A stretch of DNA of 32,985 bases from Inquilinus limosus (GTDB lineage: Bacteria; Pseudomonadota; Alphaproteobacteria; DSM-16000; Inquilinaceae): the NCBI RefSeq assembly GCF_002195995.1, contig NZ_NHON01000070.1, positions 1 to 32,985 on the forward strand, given 5' to 3'. The position numbers and the translations under genes were made by a program. How positions within the stretch are numbered: position 1 is the first letter of the stretch; each line of letters starts with the position of its first letter. Positions 32,852-32,985 of this stretch are shown here, one piece after another. The notes beneath the pieces are model-generated. The model saw nothing but the letters and a program-made list of their open reading frames with translations, was not told the origin of the DNA and searched no databases.

Positions 32852-32985
32852 ATGGATCTCGACAAGCTCTTGGGTGCGTTGGCGCAGAGCGGCCTGGGCC
32901 GTGCGTCCGGAGGCGGCGGGGCCGTGGTCGCCGGGCTGGTGCTGTGGCTGCTCTGTGCCGGCCTAGCCTCGACCCTGTCCCGGCT
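32852..32985 (+). CDS. Possible DUF533/TerB-like membrane protein, N-terminal part (runs off the window)
   Basis: ATG at 32852 follows a good GAGGGAGTGAG site. It reads MDLDKLLGALAQSGLGRASG, then a hydrophobic stretch GGGAVVAGLVLWLLCAGLASTLSR before the window ends. A short helix followed by a glycine-rich membrane segment is how YebE/DUF533 proteins of the TerB superfamily begin. About 44 codons are visible, so the assignment is a guess and only the start of the gene is supported. Confidence 0.35.
   Translation, partial: MDLDKLLGALAQSGLGRASGGGGAVVAGLVLWLLCAGLASTLSR

Overview
The window is about 33 kb of GC-rich DNA (roughly 70% G+C by eye) with dense, short-spaced genes. The protein set (DmdC-type acyl-CoA dehydrogenase, LiuR-like MerR regulator, Kup, TRAP transporters, LuxO-like response regulator) and the interspersed palindromes suggest an alphaproteobacterium of the Rhodospirillales type (Inquilinus/Azospirillum-like). 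That placement is inferred from gene content, because no rRNA or other phylogenetic marker is present. No tRNA, rRNA, CRISPR array or prophage was seen.

Left part (1-8089): the 5' end of an IS481-type transposase lies at the edge. It is followed by a minus-strand fatty-acid or branched acyl-CoA degradation cluster: acyl-CoA synthetase, MerR regulator, thiolase, FadN-type hydroxyacyl-CoA dehydrogenase/enoyl-CoA hydratase, and acyl-CoA dehydrogenase. A 16-bp palindrome in front of merR probably lets the regulator control itself and the downstream genes. Together the enzymes cover activation and all four beta-oxidation steps.

Middle part (8229-22593): an MsbA-like ABC exporter with a 53-residue membrane protein behind it; a TetR plus Old Yellow Enzyme pair (NemR-NemA-like); a degenerate HPt-like protein; a desaturase translationally coupled to an orphan PhnD-like binding protein, divergent from an XRE regulator; a TetR divergent from an FAD aromatic hydroxylase; an MFS exporter; an ASCH-domain gene whose leader can fold into two competing hairpins; a LuxO-like sigma-54 response regulator; and an aldehyde dehydrogenase.

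Right part (22918-32985): an SDR oxidoreductase, the Kup potassium transporter, a complete TRAP transporter (dctM, dctQ, dctP) divergent from a 3-oxoacid CoA-transferase (scoA, scoB), a FemAB-like acyltransferase, and the start of a possible DUF533/TerB-like membrane protein.

The intergenic spaces carry three families of palindromic repeats. One is a 140-bp hairpin element found twice, in both cases starting on the stop codon of the upstream gene. The second is a GTCATTGCGAG-type palindrome found twice with compensatory changes. The third is a modular CCCTCACCC/CTCTCCCGC element. The most unusual local signals are the paired 140-bp elements, the alternative hairpins before the ASCH gene, and the desaturase/binding-protein/XRE module. 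I saw no clear case of a wholly new defence or biosynthetic system.
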